Source: Streptomyces sp. NBC_00285 (GTDB lineage Bacteria; Actinomycetota; Actinomycetes; Streptomycetales; Streptomycetaceae). Taken from it: a DNA stretch of 64,000 bases. Made by a program: the position numbers and the translations under genes. The notes beneath the pieces were generated by a model. It made no database searches. It saw only the letters and a list, made by a program, of their open reading frames with translations, and was not told the origin of the DNA. The DNA lies in NCBI RefSeq assembly GCF_036174265.1, contig NZ_CP108055.1, positions 6,758,001 to 6,822,000 of the forward strand, given 5' to 3'. Positions 57,413 through 64,000 of the stretch are shown here, in pieces (positions within the stretch are counted from its first letter, which is position 1; each line of letters starts with the position of its first letter).

Positions 57413-58852
57413 GTGACTCGGATCGTGATCATCGGTGGCGGACCCGGCGGATACGAGGCGGCCCTGGTGGCGGCCCAGCTCGGCGCGGAGGTGACCGTCG
57501 TCGACTGCGACGGTCTGGGCGGAGCGTCGGTGCTGACCGACTGCGTGCCGTCGAAGACCCTCATCGCGACGGCCGAGGTCATGACGACCTTCGACTCGTC
57601 GTACGAGGAGCTGGGGATCATCGTCGCCGACGACACCCCACCGCTGGAGCAGGCCGCCCGCGTGGTCGGGGTCGACCTGGGCAAGGTCAACCGGCGTGTG
57701 AAGCGGCTCGCCCTCGCCCAGTCGCACGACATCACCGCCTCCGTGACACGTGCCGGTGCCCGGGTGCTGCGCGGCCGTGGCCGTCTGGAGGGCATGCAGT
57801 CCCTCGACGGTTCGCGCAAGGTCGTCGTGCGGGCCGTCGACGGCAGCGAGGAGACCCTCGTCGCGGATGCCGTGCTCATCGCCACGGGCGGACACCCGCG
57901 TGAGCTGCCCGACGCCCAGCCCGACGGGGAGCGCATCCTCAACTGGACCCAGGTCTACGACCTCACCGAGCTGCCGGACGAGCTCATCGTGGTCGGGTCC
58001 GGTGTGACCGGCGCCGAGTTCGCCGGCGCCTACCAGGCGCTCGGGTCCAAGGTGACGCTGGTCTCCTCGCGGGACCGGGTGCTGCCGGGTGAGGACCCGG
58101 ATGCGGCGGCGGTGCTGGAGGAGGTCTTCCGGCGCCGTGGCATGAACGTCATGGCGCGCTCCCGCGCCGAATCCGCCAAGCGCGTCGGCGACCGGGTCGA
58201 GGTCACCCTCGCGGACGGGCGGGTCATCACCGGGTCGCACTGCCTGATGGCCGTCGGTGCCATTCCCAACAGTGAGGGGATGGGCCTGGAGGAGGCCGGG
58301 GTCAGGGTGCGCGAGTCCGGGCACATCTGGACCGACAAGGTCTCCAGGACCACGGCTCCGGGTGTGTACGCCGCCGGTGACGTCACCGGGGTGTTCGCGC
58401 TCGCCTCCGTCGCCGCCATGCAGGGGCGTATCGCCATGTACCACTTCCTCGGCGACGCGGTGGCCCCGCTGAACCTGAAGACCGTCTCGTCGAACGTCTT
58501 CACCGACCCGGAGATCGCCACCGTCGGCTATTCGCAGGCCGACGTCGACGGCGGGAAGATCGATGCCCGGGTCGTGAAACTGCCCCTGCTGCGCAACCCG
58601 CGCGCGAAGATGCAGGGCATCCGCGACGGCTTCGTCAAGATCTTCTGCCGCCCGGGTACGGGAATCATCGTCGGCGGTGTCGTCGTGGCGCCTCGCGCCT
58701 CGGAACTGATCCATCCCATCTCGATCGCGGTCGACAACAATCTGACGGTCGAACAGATCGCGAACGCCTTCACCGTTTACCCCTCCCTTTCGGGGTCGAT
58801 CGCCGAGGTGGCACGGCAGTTGCACACGCGCAAGGACACCGGCAAAGTCTGA
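57413..58852 (+). CDS. NAD(P)H-quinone dehydrogenase, LpdA-like flavoprotein
   Basis: A 479-residue flavoprotein disulfide reductase family member. It has TRIVIIGGGPGGYEAAL for FAD, VVGSGVTGAEFAGAY for NAD(P), and TAPGVYAAGDVTGVF. The usual CVNVGC redox pair is replaced: the motif reads GGASVLTDCVPSK, with only one Cys, as in M. tuberculosis LpdA (Rv3303c), which reduces quinones. GTG 57413 is chosen over ATG 57404 because GACAAT lies seven bases before it. It may protect against oxidative stress. Confidence 0.87.
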   Translation: MTRIVIIGGGPGGYEAALVAAQLGAEVTVVDCDGLGGASVLTDCVPSKTLIATAEVMTTFDSSYEELGIIVADDTPPLEQAARVVGVDLGKVNRRVKRLALAQSHDITASVTRAGARVLRGRGRLEGMQSLDGSRKVVVRAVDGSEETLVADAVLIATGGHPRELPDAQPDGERILNWTQVYDLTELPDELIVVGSGVTGAEFAGAYQALGSKVTLVSSRDRVLPGEDPDAAAVLEEVFRRRGMNVMARSRAESAKRVGDRVEVTLADGRVITGSHCLMAVGAIPNSEGMGLEEAGVRVRESGHIWTDKVSRTTAPGVYAAGDVTGVFALASVAAMQGRIAMYHFLGDAVAPLNLKTVSSNVFTDPEIATVGYSQADVDGGKIDARVVKLPLLRNPRAKMQGIRDGFVKIFCRPGTGIIVGGVVVAPRASELIHPISIAVDNNLTVEQIANAFTVYPSLSGSIAEVARQLHTRKDTGKV

Positions 58853-59018
58853 CGGCCGAAAGCGATTCCTGCCTGGTCACAGGGAGTTGCCGACCATTCG
58901 CGCGGCATAGGCGGGGAGATTAGGCCCTATACCACTTTCGGTCCTGCGGTGCGAACATCTTCTGCTATTCGGCGCAAACAGCTGAAAGCAGACGGTCGTT
59001 GGCGTTACTGTCAGTTTC

Positions 59019-59978
59019 GTGTTCGCTGCAGAACGTCGCCAATTGATCCTCGAAATGGTGCGAGCCAACGGGGCTGTATCGCTCCGTGAGCTCGCCCGCG
59101 TCGTCCAGACCTCAGAAGTGACCGTACGGCGGGACGTGCGCGCACTGGAGGCAGAAGGACTCCTCGACCGCCGACATGGCGGTGCGGTATTGCCGGGCGG
59201 GTTCACGCGAGAGTCCGGCTTTCCGCAGAAATCACATCTCGCGACCGCCGAGAAGACGGCCATCGCCGATCTCGCCGCGAGCCTCGTCGAAGAAGGCGAG
59301 GCGATCGTGGTGGGAGCGGGTACGACCACACAGGAACTGGCACGCCGGCTCGCCCGGGTCCCCGGACTGACCGTCGTGACCAACTCCCTGCTGGTGGCTC
59401 AGGCGCTCGCCCATGCCAACCGGGTGGAAGTGGTGATGACCGGCGGCACCCTGCGCGGTACCAACTACGCCCTGGTGGGCTCCGGGGCGGAACAGTCGCT
59501 CCAAGGGCTCAGGGTCTCCCGGGCCTTCATCTCCGGGAGCGGGCTCACCGCCGAGCGCGGGCTGTCCACGTCCAACATGCTGTCGGCATCCGTGGACCGG
59601 GCGCTGGTGCAGGCCGCCGCGGAGGTCGTGGTCCTCGCCGACCACACCAAGCTCGGTACGGACACGATGTTCCAGACCGTGCCGACGGACGTGATCACCC
59701 GCCTTGTCACGGACGAGCCCCCGGCCCATGACGACCGGGCCGGCACGGAACTCCAGGCGCTCGCCGACCAGGGGGTGCAGATCGCCGTGGCCGGCGCGTC
59801 GGGAGCGCCGGGGGGTGATCAGGTCCCGGCGCGTCGGCAACAGCGCCGGGACATGCCCCTGCCGGGGCCCCGCCGCGGCCAGGTCGCGGGCGGCCCGACC
59901 CTCCGCACAGCCACCGTCCACGGTGAGCAGCCTCCGGGCGCGGAGCGGGCACGGGTGGCGGACCTGCGCCGGCGGTGA
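59019..59978 (+). CDS. DeoR-family transcriptional regulator
   Basis: A 319-residue repressor. The N-terminal helix-turn-helix includes ERRQLILEMVRANG, LRELARVVQTSEVTVRRDV and DRRHGGAV. The effector domain (about 75-240) has VVGAGTTTQELA and VLADHTKLG. The C-terminal 80 residues are Arg/Pro-rich and may be disordered. Such regulators sense phosphosugars. It is a candidate for the nucleoside operator, but no copy of that palindrome lies in its own promoter. GTG 59019 follows TACTGT by seven bases. Confidence 0.9.
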   Translation: MFAAERRQLILEMVRANGAVSLRELARVVQTSEVTVRRDVRALEAEGLLDRRHGGAVLPGGFTRESGFPQKSHLATAEKTAIADLAASLVEEGEAIVVGAGTTTQELARRLARVPGLTVVTNSLLVAQALAHANRVEVVMTGGTLRGTNYALVGSGAEQSLQGLRVSRAFISGSGLTAERGLSTSNMLSASVDRALVQAAAEVVVLADHTKLGTDTMFQTVPTDVITRLVTDEPPAHDDRAGTELQALADQGVQIAVAGASGAPGGDQVPARRQQRRDMPLPGPRRGQVAGGPTLRTATVHGEQPPGAERARVADLRRR

Positions 59979-60125
59979 GCCGTACGCCACTGACTGGTCG
60001 GACGGTTCTGACGGGTCGACAGTGACCGGCGACTGCCGCGCGCTTTCGCTGTGGCGTCGGTGTCCCGTCATGGCACCGGCCTGATCCGCGGCACCCTGAA
60101 ATCCACTGTCACGGGGACGGGGAAA

Positions 60126-60170
60126 CGAGGCGCCCGGTGGACTGACTGCTCCAGTCCACCGGGCGCCTCG
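60126..60170. terminator. bidirectional hairpin terminator
   Basis: A 19-bp perfect stem (60126-60144 with 60152-60170) and a 7-base loop lie between the convergent deoR-like and accA2-like genes. Confidence 0.85.
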
Positions 60171-60200
60171 CAATGCCGTACAGGAAAAGGCCGTTGAGGC

Positions 60201-61976
60201 TCAGTCCTTGATCTCGCAGATCGGGGCGCCCGAGGTGATGGACGAACCGACTTCGGCGGACAGGCCCTTGATGGTGCCGGACTTGTGCGCGTTGAGGGGC
60301 TGTTCCATTTTCATCGCTTCGAGGACGACGATCAGGTCGCCTTCCTTGACGTCCTGACCTTCCTCGACGGCGATCTTGACGATGGTGCCCTGCATGGGGG
60401 AGGCGAGGGTGTCGCCGGAGGCGGCGGGGCCGGACTTCTTGGCGGCGCGGCGCTTGGGTTTGGCGCCGGCGGCGAGGCCGGTGCGGGCCAGGGACATGCC
60501 CAGCGAGACCGGGAGGGAGACCTCCAGGCGCTTGCCGCCGACCTCGACGACGATGGTCTCGCGGTCGGTGTCCTCGTCGGCCTCGTCGGTGCCGGTGGGG
60601 GCGGCGAACGCGGGGATGTCGTTGACGAACTCGGTTTCGATCCAGCGGGTGTGGACCGTGAAGGGGTCCGCGCTGCCGGTGAGTTCGGGGGCGAACGCGG
60701 GGTCGGTGACGACCTTGCGGTGGAAGGGGATGGCGGTGGCCATGCCCTCGACCTGGAATTCGGCCAGGGCGCGGGCGGCGCGCTGCAGGGCCTGCTCGCG
60801 GGTGGCGCCGGTGACGACGAGTTTGGCGAGCAGGGAGTCCCAGGCGGGGCCGATGACGCTGCCGGACTCGACGCCGGCGTCCAGGCGCACGCCGGGGCCG
60901 GAGGGTCCTTCGAAGCGGGTGACGGTGCCGGGGGCGGGCAGGAAGCCGCGGCCGGGGTCCTCGCCGTTGATGCGGAACTCGAAGGAGTGGCCGCGCAGTT
61001 CGGGGTCGCCGTAGCCGAGGGCTTCGCCGTCGGCGATGCGGAACATCTCGCGCACCAGGTCGATGCCGGCGACCTCTTCGGTGACCGGGTGTTCGACCTG
61101 GAGGCGGGTGTTGACCTCCAGGAAGGAGATCGTGCCGTCGGTGCCGACGAGGAACTCCACCGTGCCGGCGCCGACGTAGCCGGCCTCCTTGAGGATGGCC
61201 TTGGAGGACGCGTACAGCTCGTCGACCTGGGCGTCGGAGAGGAAGGGAGCGGGGGCCTCTTCGACCAGTTTCTGGTGGCGGCGCTGCAGGGAGCAGTCGC
61301 GGGTGGAGACGACGACCACGTTGCCGTGGGAGTCGGCCAGGCACTGGGTCTCCACGTGGCGGGGCTTGTCGAGGTAGCGCTCGACGAAGCACTCACCGCG
61401 CCCGAACGCGGCGACGGCCTCGCGCACGGCGGAGTCGTACAGCTCGGGGACCTCTTCGAGGGTGCGGGCGACCTTCAGGCCGCGTCCGCCACCGCCGAAG
61501 GCGGCCTTGATGGCGATCGGCAGGCCGTGTTCCTCGGCGAAGGCGACGACCTCGTCCGCCCCGGAGACCGGGTCGGGGGTGCCGGCGACCAGGGGGGCAC
61601 CGGCACGCTGGGCGATGTGCCGGGCGGCGACCTTGTCGCCGAGGTCGCGGATGGCCTGCGGGGGCGGGCCGATCCAGATCAGGCCCGCGTCCAGGACTGC
61701 CTGTGCGAACTCGGCGTTCTCGGACAGGAAGCCGTATCCGGGGTGGACGGCGTCAGCGTCCGCCTCACGCGCGGCGCCCAGGACCTTGTCGATGTCCAGA
61801 TAGCTGGTGGCCGGGGTGTCACCGCCCAGGGCGAACGCCTCATCCGCGGCGCGGACATGCAGAGCGTCCCGGTCCGGGTCGGCGTACACGGCCACGCTCG
61901 CGATACCGGCATCCCGGCAGGCCCGGGCAACGCGGACAGCGATTTCGCCACGGTTGGCGATGAGCACCTTGCGCAC
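60201..61976 (-). CDS. accA2: acyl-CoA carboxylase alpha chain (biotin carboxylase-BCCP)
   Basis: A 591-residue biotin-dependent carboxylase subunit. Biotin carboxylase (about 1-450) has [28 protein letters not shown], the ATP loop [12 protein letters not shown] and [13 protein letters not shown] linker and the biotinyl domain (about 510-591) follow with EAMKMEQ and biotinylated Lys556. It makes malonyl- or methylmalonyl-CoA with a beta subunit encoded elsewhere. GTG 61976 is preceded by an AAGGAGGGAG ribosome site. Order matches S. coelicolor accA2 from memory. Confidence 0.94.
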   Translation of the reverse strand: MRKVLIANRGEIAVRVARACRDAGIASVAVYADPDRDALHVRAADEAFALGGDTPATSYLDIDKVLGAAREADADAVHPGYGFLSENAEFAQAVLDAGLIWIGPPPQAIRDLGDKVAARHIAQRAGAPLVAGTPDPVSGADEVVAFAEEHGLPIAIKAAFGGGGRGLKVARTLEEVPELYDSAVREAVAAFGRGECFVERYLDKPRHVETQCLADSHGNVVVVSTRDCSLQRRHQKLVEEAPAPFLSDAQVDELYASSKAILKEAGYVGAGTVEFLVGTDGTISFLEVNTRLQVEHPVTEEVAGIDLVREMFRIADGEALGYGDPELRGHSFEFRINGEDPGRGFLPAPGTVTRFEGPSGPGVRLDAGVESGSVIGPAWDSLLAKLVVTGATREQALQRAARALAEFQVEGMATAIPFHRKVVTDPAFAPELTGSADPFTVHTRWIETEFVNDIPAFAAPTGTDEADEDTDRETIVVEVGGKRLEVSLPVSLGMSLARTGLAAGAKPKRRAAKKSGPAASGDTLASPMQGTIVKIAVEEGQDVKEGDLIVVLEAMKMEQPLNAHKSGTIKGLSAEVGSSITSGAPICEIKD

Positions 61977-62249
61977 GATTGAGGCTCCCTCCTTGAAACA
62001 AGCCGAGTTTAGGGACTGCCGACACGGCTCTTCGACCCGTCCCCTGTGGTGAGCTTGCCCACACGGAGCGTGATACGAGGCTCGCTCGACCGCGAAATCC
62101 CTTGTCGCACCTCGGTAGGCAGGGCTCCTCCCGGAAACCCTAGCCCTCCGCTGTGGCCAAGGTCTCTGTGAGAGCGTGCTGCGGACCACTCCGTTTTTTT
62201 GTGGAGTCCCTACGAATGGCCCAATGATTCTTTGCCCACCGCCGAACCC

Positions 62250-62278
62250 TTGTCCCGCGGTTTACCCGTTAGTAGCGT
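62250..62278 (+). promoter_or_regulatory. housekeeping-type promoter
   Basis: TTGTCC (62250-62255), a 17-base spacer and TAGCGT (62273-62278). About 60 bases of leader follow before GTG 62340. Confidence 0.55.
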
Positions 62279-62339
62279 TCAGGCTGTATCGAACGTACTT
62301 CAGGTAGCAAGAGCACGGCTCGAGAGTGGGTGGGGACCG

Positions 62340-62843
62340 GTGATACGCAGGCCGGTGGCGTGGATCGTGGCGGTCGTCCTCTTCGCGGAGGCATTCGGCA
62401 TCGCCGCGCTGAACTGGTTCCTGGGCGTCGTCGTCGACAACCAGAACATGTCCCTCGCGGGCCTGGACCCCGACGCGATGTCGCTGTCCTCGAAGATCGG
62501 CGGGGTCGTCTTCGGCCTCTTCTTCGCGCTGTGCGGTGTGGTCGCGCTGCTCGTGGCGGTGCGCGACCGCCGCCCGGCCGGCCTCGGACGCATCCTGCTG
62601 ATCAGCATGGCCGTGGTGCACGGCCTGCTCGGTGCGTTCGCCTGGGGCCTGATGGGCCGGCCGCAGTTCCTGTTCATGATGGTCGTGCTCGCACTCATCG
62701 TGCTGCTGCTGATGACCTACGACGCCCAGGACCGGCCCGCCGCCGCGGAACCCGAGGACCCCGAGAACATGGCCCCGGGGGGCGACGGCCGGGGCGACGA
62801 GGGCTCGCCGCTCACACCTCCGCCGGCGCCCACAACTCCGTGA
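62340..62843 (+). CDS. four-helix membrane protein, conserved hypothetical
   Basis: A 167-residue protein with four hydrophobic helices ([69 protein letters not shown]). An acidic, Pro-rich C-terminal tail follows. I do not recognise a functional family. GTG 62340 is the first codon with clear bias. Its last 32 bp overlap the convergent maf gene. Confidence 0.7.
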   Translation: MIRRPVAWIVAVVLFAEAFGIAALNWFLGVVVDNQNMSLAGLDPDAMSLSSKIGGVVFGLFFALCGVVALLVAVRDRRPAGLGRILLISMAVVHGLLGAFAWGLMGRPQFLFMMVVLALIVLLLMTYDAQDRPAAAEPEDPENMAPGGDGRGDEGSPLTPPPAPTTP

Positions 62844-63432
62844 TGCCGACGCCCAGTTCGGCCAGCAGTCGGCGCAGCAGCGGCAGGCTGAGGCCGATCA
62901 CGTTGCCGTGGTCGCCGTCGATGCCCTCGATGAACGGGGCCGAGCGGCCGTCCAGGGTGAACGCCCCCGCGACGTAGAGGGGTTCGCCGGAGGCGACGTA
63001 CGCGGCGATCTCCGCGTCGGTCGGCTCGCCGAAGCGGACGACCGTGGAGGCGACCGCGGAGGCGTACCGGCCGCTCTCGGTGTCGTGGACGCAGTGGCCG
63101 GTCTGGAGTGTGCCCGCGCGCCCGCGCATGGCCTTCCAACGGGCCGTCGCCTCCTCGGTGTCGGCCGGTTTGCCCAGTGCCTCGCCGTCCAGGTCGAGCA
63201 CCGAGTCGCAGCCGATCACCAGTGCACCCCTGACGTCGGGCCTCGCGGCCACGACGGAGGCCTTGGCCTCGGCGAGGGCGAGGGCCAGTTCGGCGGGGGT
63301 GGGGGCGCTGACGGCTTCCTCGTCGACCCCGCTGACGATGACCTCGGGGGTGAGGCCGGCCTGGCGCAGCAGGCCCAGCCGGGCGGGGGACTGGGAGGCG
63401 AGCACGAGTCGGCGGCGCGGCTGATCGGTCAT
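62812..63432 (-). CDS. maf: Maf-family nucleotide pyrophosphatase
   Basis: A 206-residue Maf protein that hydrolyses non-canonical or modified nucleoside triphosphates. It has [43 protein letters not shown] with the metal Asp, [14 protein letters not shown] and the C-terminal [18 protein letters not shown] and [14 protein letters not shown] 63432 follows TACGCT by six bases. It lies between accA2 and a 42-residue membrane protein, matching S. coelicolor gene order from memory. Confidence 0.93.
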   Translation of the reverse strand: MTDQPRRRLVLASQSPARLGLLRQAGLTPEVIVSGVDEEAVSAPTPAELALALAEAKASVVAARPDVRGALVIGCDSVLDLDGEALGKPADTEEATARWKAMRGRAGTLQTGHCVHDTESGRYASAVASTVVRFGEPTDAEIAAYVASGEPLYVAGAFTLDGRSAPFIEGIDGDHGNVIGLSLPLLRRLLAELGVGITELWAPAEV

Positions 63433-63450
63433 GCGGTCAGCGTAGTCCGG

Positions 63451-63579
63451 TCAGCGCAGCCCGATCACAATCATGGCGATCACCATGGCCACCGCCATGA
63501 AGATGCTCAAGCGCCGAAGCATGACTTCCATGTCGCGAAGTTCCTTCGGCGGTTCGTTCTCGGGGTCGGACCACAGCAT
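63451..63579 (-). CDS. 42-residue membrane protein, MmpB/AccE-neighbour type
   Basis: ATG 63579 to TGA 63451-63453. The product begins MLWSDPENEPPKELRDME and ends in one hydrophobic helix (about 25-40) plus GLR. GGAA lies a few bases upstream. Similar short proteins next to maf are conserved in Streptomyces and have been named morphogenic membrane protein (MmpB) from memory; I cannot confirm the name. Strong conservation of the acidic N-terminus argues it is real. Confidence 0.7.
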   Translation of the reverse strand: MLWSDPENEPPKELRDMEVMLRRLSIFMAVAMVIAMIVIGLR

Positions 63580-63614
63580 GGGTTCCAGCTTGCGGCGATT
63601 GTGTGGAGGGCGCC

Positions 63615-63630
63615 TGAGTACGCGTACTCA
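63615..63630. promoter_or_regulatory. 16-bp perfect palindrome
   Basis: TGAGTACGCGTACTCA, no loop, in the gap between the small membrane protein and the SGNH hydrolase gene. Differs from the nucleoside operator. Candidate operator for either gene. Confidence 0.5.
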
Positions 63631-63685
63631 ACTCCTCTAAACGGTACTGTGGTTTCATTAAATGTCGACGGGAGGAGCACATGCC

Positions 63686-64000
63686 GTGTTCACCACTGCT
63701 TGGACCGCCTCGCCCCAGCTGCCCAGCGAAGGCTTCACCCCCAACTGGTCCCGGGAGGGCTTCTGGCGCCAGTCGGTGCGCCAGGTCGTCCGGCTGTCGT
63801 CCGGGGGCAGCCGACTGCGGATCCGCCTCTCCCACGCGTACGGCACCTCGCCGGTCCGTCTCGCGGGCGCCACGGTCGGCCGTACCGCGTCGGGGGCGGG
63901 CGTCGAGCCCGGTTCACTGCGCGGGCTCCCGCTCGCCGCCGAGATCCCCGCACAGGGTGAACTCGTCAGCGACGCGGTCGAACTCGCCGTGTCCGCGGGG
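63686..64000 (+). CDS. SGNH/GDSL hydrolase, N-terminal part (cut by window edge)
   Basis: The first 105 codons are present. After FTTAWTASPQLPSEGF the sequence gives FWRQSVRQVVRLSSGG and LRIRLSHAYGTSPVRLAG, the N-terminal beta domain typical of secreted or cytosolic SGNH esterases. The catalytic GDSL block is beyond position 64000. GTG 63686 is chosen with GGAGGAG (63671-63677) eight bases upstream. No signal peptide is obvious. Confidence 0.82.
   Translation, partial: MFTTAWTASPQLPSEGFTPNWSREGFWRQSVRQVVRLSSGGSRLRIRLSHAYGTSPVRLAGATVGRTASGAGVEPGSLRGLPLAAEIPAQGELVSDAVELAVSAG

Noticed and set aside
59019..59978. DeoR protein as the proven regulator of the CTACGCGCGTAG operator
   Set aside because: Attractive by location, but its promoter lacks the motif and family half-sites are not known to match. 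Kept only as a candidate.
1..64000. tRNA or rRNA genes
   Set aside because: No cloverleaf-like or conserved rRNA segments were noticed on reading both strands, though no scan was run.

Overview
The window is chromosomal DNA of a Streptomyces or a very close relative. GC content is very high, codons end almost always in G or C, GTG starts are common, and many genes have a -10-like hexamer 6-8 bases before the start codon (leaderless mRNAs). Gene order from about 26 kb to the right end matches, from memory, the S. coelicolor SCO4884-SCO4924 neighbourhood (nucleoside ABC transporter, add, afsQ1/afsQ2/sigQ, deoC, purine nucleoside phosphorylase, accA2, maf). No tRNA, rRNA or CRISPR array was seen.

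Layout. (1) 1-8.9 kb: a cell-surface glycopolymer locus. It holds two family 2 glycosyltransferases, an FkbM methyltransferase, a polysialyltransferase-family protein, a DUF6716-type glycosyltransferase, a CMP-sialate synthetase fused to a HAD phosphatase, a NeuB-type nonulosonate synthase and a further transferase-like protein. This suggests a Kdn-like (teichulosonic acid type) wall polymer. (2) 9.0-18.7 kb: an accessory polymorphic-toxin island. A three-gene overlapping operon (SseB-like, WXG-like partner, 1565-residue RHS toxin) is followed by a CdiI-type immunity gene, an internally deleted IS, an ankyrin gene, small unknown genes, an orphan RHS toxin tip with its own immunity gene, a colicin-immunity-like gene and a barstar. 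GC content drops here and gene debris is visible. (3) 18.7-26 kb: variable small regulons, namely MerR/SDR, a methyltransferase, an XRE-DUF5753/DUF397/ATP-binding triad, and aldo-keto reductase with a divergent regulator. (4) 26-34.6 kb: an M20 amidohydrolase, then a nucleoside uptake and salvage block (PnrA-like lipoprotein, ABC ATPase, two permeases, cdd, deoA). (5) 34.7-48.3 kb: AEC permease, STAS protein, ECF sigma factor, MFS/LysR pair, adenosine deaminase, AfsQ two-component system with lipoprotein and SigQ, and two small secreted proteins. (6) 48.4-57.3 kb: deoC with two aldehyde dehydrogenase genes, phosphosugar mutase, purine nucleoside phosphorylase. (7) 57.4-64 kb: quinone reductase, DeoR regulator, acyl-CoA carboxylase alpha chain, Maf, a 42-residue membrane protein and the start of an SGNH hydrolase.

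How it fits together. Regions 4-6 encode almost a whole route from imported (deoxy)nucleosides to central metabolism: uptake, deamination, phosphorolysis, pentose-1-phosphate isomerisation, aldol cleavage and acetaldehyde oxidation. A 12-bp palindrome, CTACGCGCGTAG (three perfect and two near-perfect copies), sits in the promoters of the lipoprotein gene, the ABC-cdd-deoA operon, add, deoC and the phosphorylase. This points to one shared nucleoside-responsive repressor. This regulon and the RHS toxin/immunity island are the most interesting items.
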